64,000 nt of DNA, taken from NCBI GenBank assembly GCA_029207755.1, contig JARCOQ010000002.1:15019156-15083155 (forward strand), given 5' to 3'. Source of the stretch: Chamaea fasciata (lineage: Eukaryota > Chordata > Aves > Passeriformes > Sylviidae). Of this stretch, positions 48,875-59,730 are shown one piece after another. Below the pieces are notes generated by a model. That model searched no databases. It was not told the DNA's origin and saw only the letters and a program-made list of their open reading frames with translations. A program made the position numbers and the translations under genes. Position 1 is the first letter of the stretch. The number at the start of each line of letters is the position of its first letter.

Positions 48875-49508
48875 TGTAGTGGTGTGTTTTTGGTTTTATC
48901 AGTTTTCTGTATGTATTAATTCCTTGTTTTATACTGTTTTATATAAGTTATAATGGTTTGTTCCATGTACCCCATGTTTTACCCCTTTATGTTTTACCCC
49001 GGTTATTGTTATTAATCAATCATCATTTATGTAACACCTGGGTCCAGTCAATCACTTCAAAGCTTTATCCTGGGTCTAGAAAATTCCAGTGAGGGCATCC
49101 AGTGATTGGGCAGGGTCCTCATTATCCCCTCTCTTGCTTTATTGATTTGTTATAATATTTGTCATTTCTGCAGAGGGACACACCCTTTGCACCCAGGATT
49201 GGTCCCAAGCTGTACCCTGCTCCCTGCTCCTCCCCTGTTTATAAGGTGCTGTACAGAGAAGACCCCTGCTTTGGTGGGCAGACTCTCTGGTGGTGAAGAA
49301 GTCCCATGTGGACTTAATAAACCCCAGCTGCTGTTCCCTATCAGAGTCCTTCCTTTATTCCTCGTCACTATTCATGCATCTGCAGGGCAAAAACCCATAG
49401 GACTGGGGACGTATCCCAGGATACGGAACTGTACCTATACTGCGGCCAGTGCCAGGGCTAGCCAGGCAACGCGGGACACCGGTCCTGAGAGATACCGGAC
49501 CACTGCAC
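48875..49508 (+). mobile_element. LTR-like element, family uncertain
   Basis: Starts TGTAGTGGTGTG, with a TATA-like 'gtttataaggtgctg' near 49,240 and 'cttaataaacccc' at about 49,314, the spacing expected of an LTR promoter and poly(A) signal on the plus strand. The 3' end is uncertain. At 49,374 the flanks TACATC and TGCATC would be a 6-bp target duplication with one mismatch. Alternatively the CG-rich tail to about 49,508 belongs to the element. Confidence 0.65.
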
Positions 49509-50004
49509 ATATCTGAAATCATCTCACTGCAAGAGAAAGTTGTTGAGGCACCTTCTGCCATGGATAACACAAAGTGACTTCAACATCTGAAGCACGCAAA
49601 TGGGATCTTCAAGCATAGAAAAGCAGGGCTCCACTGAAATTCAGAGGAATATGGACAAAGATCTTCTTCCTTCACTCTTTTAATCCAAACTTCATCTACT
49701 TATGCTAAGGATAAGGAAATACATATATAAACAAGCAGTGGGTTGGTTAATTTCCCCCACTGGAAATCTGGCCTCAAATTTTTCTTTTAAGTAATGGGCA
49801 CAAAATATTTCAGACTTAGAAATCCAGGAGCGAAGAACTGGATTTTTTTATGTTGGAGGTGAATGTCCTTAATGCTTGATGTCTGATATTTTGGGGGGAA
49901 AACAGTCTAGAAGGAACATTGCAAAAATAGCTTATCATGAGAAGAAATTATTACCCTAATTGAAGCAAGAGCACCTATTTACAGGTCCATAAAGGTATAC
50001 ACAG

Positions 50005-50490
50005 GAAAGACATTGACTTGTTGGAGTGAATCCAGAGGAGGCCACCAAGCTGATCAGAGAAATAGAGCACCTCTGCTGTGAGGAAAGGCAGAGACAGTTA
50101 GGATTGTTCAACCTGGAGAAGGCTTAGGGATGACCTAATTATGGCCTTCCACTACCTGAAGGGAGTCCACAGGAAAGATGGAGGGAGACAGTTTACAAGG
50201 GTCTGGAGTGACAGGACAAGGGAGAATGGCTTCTCACTGCTAGAGGCCAGGATTAGATTGGATATTAAGAGGAATTCTTCTCTGTGAGGGTAGTGAGGCC
50301 CTGGTACAGGCTTTCCAGAGAAACTGTTGCTTCCCATACCCCTGGAAGTGTTCAAGGCCAGGTCAGACAGGGCTTGGAGCAAACTGGTTTAGTGGAAGAT
50401 GTCCCTGCCCATGGCAGGAGGTGGAAGTGAACAATCTTTAAGGTCCCTCCCAACTCAGATCATTCTGTGATTCTGTGATTTTGTAACTTA
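50005..50490 (+). mobile_element. CR1 LINE 3' fragment (about 485 bp)
   Basis: Plus-strand CR1 in full 3' order: 'gaatccagaggaggccacca', 'ttgttcaacctggagaaggc', 'agggtagtgaggccctggta', 'ctggaagtgttcaaggccag', 'tctttaaggtccctcccaac', ending with repeated 'attctgtga' units. Confidence 0.93.
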
Positions 50491-50902
50491 TGAAGTTTTG
50501 TAAGGTTCTGACTCCAAAGTCTGTTTGGAAGAAGTGGTGAGCACAGTGAGGAGGGTGGATAGATAAAGAGCATCAAGTTCTCCCCAAATCTCTTTGTAGT
50601 ACACCTTAGGTTTAGCCTTTTCCTTGCACTTTTTACTGGGAAATCCAGCATATCATGTACTTAATGTCACGCAAATTAAAATGTTGCTGAAGTAATTATG
50701 AATAATTTCTGTGTACCTGGACATAAGCAGGAAATCCATTACTCACTCATTTCTAAGGTCGGGATGTGTCATAGTTATACTATACGAATGCATGAAAGTG
50801 ATTAAATTCTTTGTGATTTGGTTATCTATTTGTAAACAAGCAAAAAAAAAAAAGTACTGCTTTTTTACAGCATCATAGTAGATGATCTAATATGTTAACA
50901 GG

Positions 50903-51299
50903 AATAGCAAGGTGACCCTAAAATAAACAGGGAGTTTGGGCGAGAGCAAAACAGATTCGATCAATATGCTATGTTCTCCGTTTATTCTGTGTAAGATGGC
51001 AGGTTTTATAGACACTGTAGACATAGTTTACAGTTACAGGTGAATTCTCATTGGCATACAGCACAGGGAAGAATGTAAACACTTACTGTTGAATAAACTT
51101 TTAAGGCAGCTACTGTGTCCATAGCAATTACTGTACTTGCTAACTACTATAAAACCCTCTGACCCTTGCTAACACCTTAAGTTATAATTCCAACTGCGCC
51201 ACACTCTTGGCACTGAATTTCCACCTACGACACTAACTCCTACAGGCCTCAGGATGACACCCAGTCTGGGTGATTCAATTACAGCCTATATCTGCTACA
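50903..51299 (-). mobile_element. Solo LTR, 6-bp target duplication, second copy of the 35.3-kb insert
   Basis: A 397-bp element collinear with 35,315-35,717, flanked by perfect AACAGG duplications (50,897-50,902 and 51,300-51,305). Plus-strand ends AATAGC and GCTACA are identical to the other copy, which fixes the element boundaries. Confidence 0.9.
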
Positions 51300-51493
51300 A
51301 ACAGGTGCAGCCCTGGCGTTATTTGGGGTTGGTGTGTGCATGTATTAAATTTAGATGCAAAGAATCCACATTTTGCTATTGTAGCAAGGCTCTGTCCTCC
51401 ATTTTTTTGTGCAATCCTTGAAGAAATGCACTGTAAGATGTTTCCATACTTTTGTGTATGCTTCTCTGGGTCACAGGATGCCAACACCAGGGA

Positions 51494-54140
51494 GTTCACA
51501 GAATTCACAGAATGACTAGGTTAGAAGAGACCTTCAAGATCATCAAGTTCAACCCATGCACACCTCAACTAAACCACAGCACACAGTGCCACATCCAGTC
51601 TTTTTTAAAATACATCCAGGGATGGTGACTCCACCACCTCCCTGGGCAGGCCATTCCAGTACTTTACCACGCCTTCCATAAAAACTTTTTCCTAATATCC
51701 AACCTATACTTCCCTTGGAGCAGTGTAAGACTGTGTCCTCTCATTCTGTCAGTTGCTGCCTGAGAAACTCAGAGACCAGAAAGAGACCACCCCCACCTGA
51801 CTACAGCCACCTTTCAGTAGCGCATGATAAGGTCACCCCTGAGTCTCCTCCAAGCTAAACACCTCCCGCTCCCTCAGTTGTTCCTCATAGGGCTTGTGTT
51901 CCAAGCCCCTCACCAGCCTTGTTGCCTCCTCTGGATGGGCTCAAGTGTCTCAACATCCTTCCTAAACTGAGGGGCCCAGAACTGGACATAGCACTCAAGG
52001 TGTGGCCTCATCAATGCCGAGTACAGGGGAAGGATGACCTCCCTGGTCCTGCTGGTCACACTATCCCTGATACAGGCCAGGATGCCATTGGCCTTCTTAG
52101 CCACCAGGGCACACTGCTGGCTCATGTTCAATCAACCAGTACCCCCAGGTCCCTTTCTGCCTGGGCACTGTCCAGCCACACCAACCCCAGCCCATAATGT
52201 TGCAGGGAGTTATTGTGGCCAAAATGCAGGACTCAGCACTTGGACTTATACAACTTCATCTTATTGGACTCTGCCTATCCATCCAACCATTCCCAGTCTG
52301 TCTGCAGAGCCCTCCTACCTCCCAACAGATCAACATACACTCCCAGCTTAGTGTCGTCTGCAAATTTACTGTTGAAAGACTCAATACCCTCATCCATGTC
52401 ATCAATAAAGATATTGAACAGAACAGGCCCCAGCACAGACTCCTGAGGAGCACCACCAGTGCCTGGCCACCAGCTGGATGCAGCACTGTTCACCACCACT
52501 TTCTGGGCCTGGCCATCCAGCCAGTTCTTGACCCAGCAAAGAGTGCTCCTGTCTAAGCAATGGGCTGCCAGTTTTTCCAGGAGTATGCTGTGAGAGACAG
52601 TGTCAAAGGCCTTGCTGAACTCCAGGTACAACATCCACAATAACATGCACAGCACTTCCTGCATCCACCAGGTGGGTCATTTGGTCATAAAAGGAGATCA
52701 GGTTGGTCAAACACGACCAACCCCTCCTAAATCCCTGCTGGTTGGGTCTGATACCCTGGCCATCCTCTATGTGCTGCATGATGAGACTCAATATAAACTG
52801 TTCCATTACCTTACCTGGTACTGAGGTCAGGTTGACTGGCCTGTAATTACCAGGATACTCCTTCCCACCCTTTCTGTGAATGGATGTCACATTGGCCACT
52901 TTCCAGTCACCTGGAACCTCACCAGTGAGCTAGGACTATTGGTAAATGACGGAGAGTCGCTTTGCAAGCTCATCAGCCCACTCCCTCATCGCCCTGGGAT
53001 GGATCCCATCAGGTCCCATAGATGTATGAACATCCAAGCAGCTAAGCAGTTCTCTGACTGCCTCCTCTTGGATAATGTGGGGGACCATTCTGCTCCCTGA
53101 TACCATCAACCAACCCAAGAGGACAGCTGTCCTGAAGGCAAGCCATCTTTCCACCAGAAACTAGGCAAAGAAGGCATTAAGCACTTCTGCCTTCTCCTCA
53201 TCTGCAGTTACTAAGTTCTCTCCCACATCTAATAAAGAACAAACGTTGGTCTTACACTTCCTTTTACCATTGATATATTTGAAAAAACATTTTTATTATC
53301 CTTTACAGATGTTGCCATTTTAAGTTCAAACTGAGCTTTGGCCTCCCTGACTTTATTCCTACATGCTGTAGTAGCCTCTTTAAGTACTTCCTGAGAGACC
53401 TGACCCTCCATCCAAAGATCATGCATCCTCTTTTTATTCCTAAGTTCCTCCAAAACCTCTTTGCCAATCCAGGCTGGATGTTTGCCTGGTCAACTCGTCT
53501 TTTAGCACACATAGACAGTTCGTTCCAGTGCCCTCAAGATCTCTGTTTTGAAGCATGTCCACCTTTCCTGAACTCCTTTGTTTTTAAGGGCTGCTTCCCA
53601 AGGAACTCTCTGAATAAGTCTCCTAAATAAGCCAAAGTCTACCTCCTGGTCCGATGTAAAAGTCTTAATGATGTCCAATGTAAAAGTCTTAATGATGTTC
53701 CTCCTGATTTCACCAAATATCAAAAACTCTACAATTTCATGATCATTGTGCCCCAAGCGGCCTCCAACCACCACTTCTCCCACCAGTCCATCTCTATTTT
53801 CAAACAACAGATCTAACATAGTCCCTCCCCTGGTGGGCTCACCCACGAGTTGCGACAAAAAGTTGTCCTCCCCACACTCTAAAAATTTCCTGGACTGCCT
53901 TTTTTTCTGCTGTATTAAGTTCCCAGCAGATGTCTGGTAGGTTGAAGTCACCTATAAGAACAAGGGCTGATGATCCTGAAATATTATCCAGCTGCTTATA
54001 GAATAAGTTGTCCACCTCTTCTTCCTGGTTGGGTGGATAATAACAAGACTCCCAGTAGGATGTCAGCCTTGTTAGCCTTCCCCTTAATTCTTACTCACAG
54101 GCATTCAACTTCATCATCAATTCCCTGGACATCAGATATC
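51494..54140 (-). mobile_element. CR1 LINE, 2.6 kb, 5' truncated, with EN and RT remnants
   Basis: The 3' end at about 51,494 has 'ttcacagaattcacagaatg'. The minus-strand frames encode, 5' to 3', an endonuclease portion with GDFNLPDICWE (about 53,930) and LGHNDHEIVEF, then reverse transcriptase with [52 protein letters not shown] and the catalytic FADDTKL. The frame is broken by shifts and stops, for example one in the VECL/VRIKGK region near 54,110. A 24-bp in-frame duplication repeats IIKTFT at 53,654-53,701. It can no longer transpose. Confidence 0.93.
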
Positions 54141-54600
54141 TAAACATAAACATTTGAGATGATCATCCCTGGCTCAATTCTCTCGGACATGATTCATGCA
54201 AGCTATTTTTACCATTTCCCTCAGGGTGAGTTGTGTTGTCTCCTGGAAGTGCTTGTTTCTCTCCTTTGGCTGTGAAGAAGGCTGGACTGAACATCTTGGG
54301 TGGTGTGGACTTTTATACTTGGATAAATCCCTCCTTGCAATTTCAAACCTTCTGCTCCTCTCTTCTGCTGCCAGTTTCCCAGGTCACTCCCTGGACCACT
54401 GCCTGGGCCTGCTGGGAAATTGCTCTCTCTTTCCACCTCCTTCTAGGCTGAGGCTGGACCAGTCATCCTTTCAGGATGTACCCAGTTACTCTAATTCTAA
54501 GGGAAGTTTAACAGAGGCATTTGTGGTAAACCTAGAGGAATCTAAATAAAATATGGCTCTGGTGATGCCTTCAGCTCCTGGTTGCCTTTACTCATGCTTA
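54141..54600. other. Unclassified sequence with an open frame ending at a poly(A)-like signal
   Basis: A plus-strand frame at 54,196-54,549 (117 codons) ends in 'tctaaataaaatatgg', where stop and AATAAA overlap. The predicted protein has no recognised motif, and I treat it as chance. Confidence 0.3.
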
Positions 54601-54603
54601 CAA

Positions 54604-54686
54604 CTATAGAACCATAGAATCACATAATGGTCTGGGTTGACAGAGACCTTAAAGATCAGCCTGTTACAACCCCTGCCGTGAGTAGG
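54604..54686 (-). mobile_element. CR1 LINE 3' end, left half of a split element
   Basis: 'accatagaatcacataatgg', 'tctgggttgacagagacctt' and 'aacccctgccgtgagtagg' form the 3' end of a minus-strand CR1, cut off by an LTR at 54,687. The rest of what seems the same CR1 lies inverted at 56,985-57,097. Confidence 0.85.
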
Positions 54687-55255
54687 TGTCCTGGGTTGTA
54701 GTATTTACTTTAGTATGTACTAGTATGTACTTTAGTTGCACAAAGTATTCTATCACCATCTTCATGAACTGTTGAATCCAGGTGGGGCAGTGTTTTTCCC
54801 AGACCCCCTCCCTCTGGGCCATTATCTTCTGTTAATGGCCCATCAAATGCCTTGCCCATGACTCATAGATAACTCCCTCCGGGAGTTGTCTCTGTTTAAT
54901 GGGCCATCAAGGACCCCCTGCATGACTCATCATCCCATTGTGAGATGCTCCGCCCAGGGGGAGGAACCAAGCATTCTCACCTGGATGTAATCTGGGATTT
55001 GGGACAGTACAGGGGGCCCTTACCCACTGGATTCCCAGAGGACCAGAGCTACCAGACCTTTCTACAGGATCACTGCTTCAAGAAGACTACCTCATCTGGA
55101 CTGCTTCCATCACTCTGCTCAGGTAGTATTCTGACTCTGTCAGTGGTCTTTTGTATTACTGCATCTATTTTATTTTACTTTTTTCTTTCTTTCTTCCTAT
55201 TAAATTGTATCTCTGACTTGGAGCCTCTCATTTGTTTTGCTTTCAAACCACTACA
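54687..55255 (+). mobile_element. ERVL-like LTR, left arm of an inverted pair
   Basis: A 569-bp LTR from TGTCCTGGGTTG to AACCACTACA with an ATTAAA signal near its 3' end. The sequence up to 55,373 continues as internal or flanking sequence shared with the right arm. The 5' flank is GTAGG. Relative to the right arm it contains about 11-12 extra bases near 54,866 and an extra 'agtatgtactttagt'-type stretch near 54,707-54,737. The open frame 54,945-55,298 is a shadow present identically in both arms. Confidence 0.85.
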
Positions 55256-55373
55256 CATGAATAGTATGTTTAGTTTAGTTGGTTCCCTCCACCAGTGATT
55301 CCTAGATGACTTATGCTCCCTTGTTTCCTCAGGACTCCTATGAATCCTAATCTGAAGTATTTTAACCCCATTC

Positions 55374-56241
55374 ACTCCCTCTTTCCTCCACTGACTTTTA
55401 TCTTTTGTTTCCTTTACCCTGATGTGTTTAATTTCTGCTCTGTCATTCCAGTCACTTCATTTCTTCTTCTACCCTTATGCATCTTTTATAATTTACCCCA
55501 CTTTGCTCTGGCAAGGGGCAGGTTTTCCTACTGGTGGAGCCAGTTTTTGTGGCATATCTAGGTTACTGTCAGAACTTCTTTCCTGTGTAAAATGTCTTTA
55601 ATTTTGTATGAATCTGCTTTAATAATTTATCCCACATCAAAGATGTATAATGAAATCACCATCCTGAAATGGCTTTTCCATGTTGAGGTAATGGAGCAGA
55701 GATGGGCTGAAAGGTATCATCCCCAGATAGTATTTTGATGCAAAATATGACACAAGATTCAGGGGAAATAGAAGGCTGAAAGAGCTGAGAAGATGCTAAT
55801 ATTGGGGTTTGGATTAAAAGAGAAAGGAATGGACTCAACTTAACTTTGCCTTATAGTGGAGAACATCAAAAGCCTAAGAACAAAGTTATCCCTAACCCAG
55901 CCAAAAACAGGACAGATGCGAACCACTGAAATACTTTCACTGATGACTTTTGTCTCAGAGCTAAGCAGCATAGAGATGAACCACTTTAAAGAGAAAGACT
56001 CAACACGTTTGCCATAAAATCTTATTCACACATCTCAGGATTCCAAAACTACTCAGGATTCCATTACTTACCTTTCCTGAGCTGCATATTTCCCCAAGCT
56101 GGTCCAAAATGGATCACAGGATGTAAATGATGCTTATGACCCTCATGAACTCATAGTGATGGGAGAGCTGCTGTAGTCCTGGTGATCTCGGGACACCTGT
56201 GGGGCAAGGTTGGTAGCTGTTTTATCGTTTATTGGAAAAGT
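55374..56241. other. Unclassified sequence between ERV elements
   Basis: No gene or repeat family identified. Bases just after 55,373 may be decayed internal sequence of the adjoining ERVL-like element. Confidence 0.3.
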
Positions 56242-56789
56242 GTGTTTGATGTGTGTGTGATAGAGTTCATTTTTCCATAGCAGCCTTCACAGTGCTGTGT
56301 TTTGCACTGATAGCTAGAAAGGTGTAGATAACACATGAGTGTTTTGGCTAATTCTGAGTAGTGCTATCTTTCTAACATTCCCCTTTCCCATTAAGGGGCT
56401 GGGAGGGGGCAAGATCCTGGAAGGGGACAGAATCAGGCCAGCTGATCAAATTGATTGAAGGAATATTCCACATCATATGCTGTCAGTTCAGATATAAAAG
56501 CTAAAGGCGGGAGGAAGAACAGGGGGCATTTGTTACTCTACAATGTTTGCCTTTCAGAGCAACTGCTAATGCATGCTGAAGTCTTGCTACTGGGGAAGTA
56601 GAGATTAAAATTTCTTCCCCTTTGCTTATGTGTGCAAAAACCTTTGCATTCTTTTTGCTTTAGTAAACTGCCTTATCTCAACCTACTAGTTGTTTTATGT
56701 CTTATTTTCCCTCTCCTGCCCCACTTGGAAGGGGAGTGATAGAGCAGCTTGCTGAGCTCCTGACATCACACCAGAGTCAACCCACTACA
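56242..56789 (+). mobile_element. Avian ERVL solo LTR
   Basis: A 548-bp LTR of a type common in birds: 'gatagagttcatttttcc' near the start, 'agtgctgtgttttgcactga', TATAAAA at 56,493-56,499, and the end 'gtcaacccactaca'. The flanks AAAAG (56,237-56,241) and AAGAG (56,790-56,794) are a 5-bp target duplication with one mismatch, consistent with ERVL. Confidence 0.85.
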
Positions 56790-56984
56790 AAGAGGAACAA
56801 GGGTTTGAGAGGACATTTTCTCAGGATCAGAACTGCTGCACCAAGCTGAGTTGGGGATATTGGTCCAGACCCATCCAGTGTCCTTGGAAGGAGTGATTAA
56901 GAACTCAAATGCCTGCATGCAGTATTTTAATAGGCACAAGCAATTATAAGGCACGAGCAAAATACTCCTAATTTTCAGGATTGT

Positions 56985-57097
56985 GAGGCCCTGGCCCAGG
57001 CTGCCCACAGAAGCTGAGGTTGCCACATCCCTGGAAGTGTTCAAGACCAGGTTGGATGGGGCTTGAAGCATCCTGGTCTAGTAGAAGGCATCCCTAC
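56985..57097 (+). mobile_element. CR1 LINE fragment, right half of a split element (inverted)
   Basis: 'gtgaggccctggcccaggct', 'ctggaagtgttcaagaccag', 'gatggggcttgaagcatcct' and 'ggtctagtagaaggcatccc', ending CCTAC against an LTR end. It continues the CR1 at 54,604-54,686 if reversed: '...ccgtgaGTAGG' joins 'GTAGGgatgcc...' in CR1 register. Confidence 0.85.
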
Positions 57098-57190
57098 TGT
57101 AGTGGTTTGAATACAAAACAAGTGAGAGGCTCCAAGTCAGAAATACAATTTAATAGGAAGAAAGGAAAAAAGGTAAAATAAAATAATATG
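57098..57190 (-). mobile_element. Partial ERVL-like LTR tail (second LTR of the right arm)
   Basis: It repeats about 90 bp of the LTR 3' end seen at 57,304 ('tgtagtggtttgaatacaaa', 'gaggctccaagtcagaaata'). With the shared internal piece at about 57,191-57,303 it gives the order LTR, short internal stretch, LTR 3' end on the minus strand. Confidence 0.8.
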
Positions 57191-57303
57191 GGGGTAAAAT
57201 ACTTCAGATTAGGATTCATAGGAGTCCTGAGGAAACAAGGGAGCATAAGTCATCTAGGAATCACTGGTGGAGGGAACCAACTAAACTAAACATACTATTC
57301 ATG

Positions 57304-57835
57304 TGTAGTGGTTTGAAAGCAAAACAAATGAGAGGCTCCAAGTCAGAGATACAATTTAATAGGAAGAAAGAAAGAAAAAAGTAAAATAAAATAGATGCAG
57401 TAATACAAAAGACCACTGACAGAGTCAGAATACTACCTGAGCAGAGTGATGGAAGCAGTCCAGATGAGGTAGTCTTCTTGAAGCAGTGATCCTGTAGAAA
57501 GGTCTGGTAGCTCTGGTCCTCTGGGAATCCAGTGGGTAAGGGCCCCCTGTACTGTCCCAAATCCCAGATTACATCCAGGTGAGAATGCTTGGTTCCTCCC
57601 CCTGGGCGGAGCATCTCACAATGGGATGATGAGTCATGCAGGGGGTCCTTGATGGCCCATTAAACAGAGACAACTCCCGGAGGGAGTCATGGGCAAGGCA
57701 TTTGATGGGCCATTAACAGAAGATAATGGCCCAGAGGGAGGGGGTCTGGGAAAAACACTGCCCCACCTGGATTCAACAGTTCATGAAGATGGTGATAGAA
57801 TACTTTGTGCACATCCTATACTACAACCCAGGACA
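57304..57835 (-). mobile_element. ERVL-like LTR, right arm of an inverted pair
   Basis: A 532-bp inverted copy of 54,687-55,255, near-identical over most of its length, from CTACA at 57,304 to TGTCCTGGG at 57,835 (minus strand). Together with adjoining internal sequence the two arms form an inverted repeat of about 0.65 kb with a spacer of about 1.8 kb. Confidence 0.88.
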
Positions 57836-58330
57836 TCATGGCATTAAAAAAGAGCTGTTGGATATTTTGTACCATTGAAACTGAACTGCCCCAAACCAGG
57901 CCAAGAGACATTTCTGGGACAAAGTCCAAGAAGTGGGTATTTCTTTATTTAGCGCACTGGCTGCACGGGGAATATCTCCTCCTAATACCCACACACCGGT
58001 ACAAAGCAGATTATAATAAATAGTTGTATTTCATGCATTGTTTTCCTTAGAAAAGGTGTGGTTATGCAAACTATTTCTTAGTACTCATTACTATGATTAG
58101 CATACGCAAGGCACAGGCGCAGTGCACCCTGGTGGTTGCACTGAGGAAGGCTCCGCATCTCCCTTGGTGGTCCTTGTACAAAGGCTGGACATCTTTCTCA
58201 GCGTGTCCTTTTCACCTTTCTCCTCTAGGCATGCGGAGTCACTTGTTAGCTGTTTCAGTGATTTCCTCACTGGTTTTAGCAATATTTGTCCTTAATTTTT
58301 TTTCAAGTTTTGTTCCCTATTTCTTGCCAA
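57836..58330 (-). mobile_element. ERVK-like LTR remnant
   Basis: On the minus strand 'cagtgcgctaaataaagaaa' has the AATAAA signal and R-region layout of avian ERVK/ALV-type LTRs. It is preceded by U3-like 'tgctaatcatagtaatgagt' and 'gtaccggtgtgtgggtatta'. The outer (U3) limit near 58,330 is approximate. Its U5 end abuts the start of the ERVL-like right arm. Confidence 0.65.
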
Positions 58331-58639
58331 GTTTCACCTAGCTTCTGTATTGGTTACAATGTATCTTATTCTTGCCCAAGAATGCCTAGGCACAATGCTT
58401 GGAACCCTTTCAAATCAAGGAATTGTTTTACATAAGTAAAAAAAAGGTAAGTAATATGCTTTTGCAGACAATTCATTTGTCTGTCAAGTCCTCTGAATCA
58501 CCAACGAGTTAATCTAGTTCTGGGTGTTTATACCTTATCAGGACTATGAGGAACCAATCTAATTTTTATTTCTGCCTCAAAATTTTTGGGATTTTATGTT
58601 ATAAATCCATTTTCTGACATTGAGTGGAAAATTACTACA

Positions 58640-59730
58640 TGGGCTGGGCCCTAACACATGGCACGTGTAGAAGGTAGCTAACATGTGTGAGGGAGGTGGA
58701 GACTGCCAACATTACAGTCCCTACGCAGGCAACTCCTTTAGAACATGGAGGGAAGCTGTCTCTGGGGGGACTTCGCTTGACAGCCAACCACGGAAAGAGA
58801 ACTTCCACCACTGAGCTACAAGCCACTCCCCCTGTAGGCAAACCCCTGCTAACCCCTGCTGCCCGGGAAAAATTTCCCTGACTAGCCAATGGGCGTCCGC
58901 AAAGGATTAGACTATTGGAGGAGTCTTAGCACATAAAAGCTGTTAATTGCGCCATAACTGTTTCTTGCCATGTCAGTTTCTTGGGGGGGGGAGGGAGGAA
59001 GGGGAGTTGGCTCGTTCGGCCTCTGCTCGCCTTCTCCTAGCTATCCTGCTTCTTCCCTGCCTCCCCTGTTGCGTCTACCCTTCCTTCGCTGCTTCCCCGC
59101 AGCAGCCTGCACGCCGCCGCCTGCAGTAGCTGCGCCTCGATCCGGCCCGCCGCCACTGGCAACAGCCCGCCGCGCCTCGAGCCTGCTCCCACGGCGGATA
59201 TTCCCGCTGTAGCCCGACAACAGCCCATCACTGCCCGCGATCCCGTTGCAAGGGGTTCATGGTTCTGATCGTCGCCACGATCCATCGCAGCCTGTCGCGA
59301 CGCTGTCGAGGGTTCTGACCGCTACCGCGATCCCACAGCCTGTTCTGCGCGCCACAGCCCGAGCGGAGGGTCACCGGGTGTCCCTCCGCCCGTCGATGCG
59401 GCGAACACTGTCTGCCGACCATCGAAGCCGCGGCTCTCGCGATAGCTGCACAAACTTCCCCCCCGGCAGGGAGCGCACAGACGCCACCTGCCGATCGAAT
59501 GTCGACGGTTCGTTCCAGAATCCTGGCGGTAACATTCTGTTCCTGCTTCTTTTCTCTTTCTGGGTCTTTTTCCCCCCCTCTCTCTTGCTTGACTTTCTAT
59601 CCTTCTCTGGTTGGGTCACACAGCTGTCTTTATCAGTAAACAAGTTATCATATGTAATATTTGGCTCGTTTGTGCTTGATTTCGTCTGAGGAGTCTGTTG
59701 AAAGGAACACCCCATGGTTTTCCCTACAGC
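58640..59730 (+). mobile_element. CpG-rich, promoter-like block, probably an ERV LTR
   Basis: A CCAAT box ('agccaatgggcg', about 58,884) and a TATA-like 'cacataaaagctg' (58,930) precede about 500 bp of very CpG-rich sequence (59,020-59,530), then a pyrimidine-rich stretch ending 'ttttccctacag'. This resembles a U3-R-U5 order, but I found no target duplication or second copy here. A CpG-island promoter of an unrecognised cellular transcript is the alternative. Open frames across it are biased by composition. Confidence 0.4.

Noticed and set aside
54196..54549. 117-codon open frame ending at an AATAAA
   Set aside because: No recognised domain and no splice or promoter context. The overlap of stop and signal is likely coincidence.
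54945..57614. Identical 117-codon frames in the two ERVL-like arms as a conserved gene
   Set aside because: They lie within the LTR and its flank. Their identity follows from the arms being duplicated DNA, not from protein selection.
59246..59689. 147-codon open frame in the CpG-rich block
   Set aside because: Long frames occur on both strands there because of GC-rich composition, and the predicted proteins are low complexity with no known motif.
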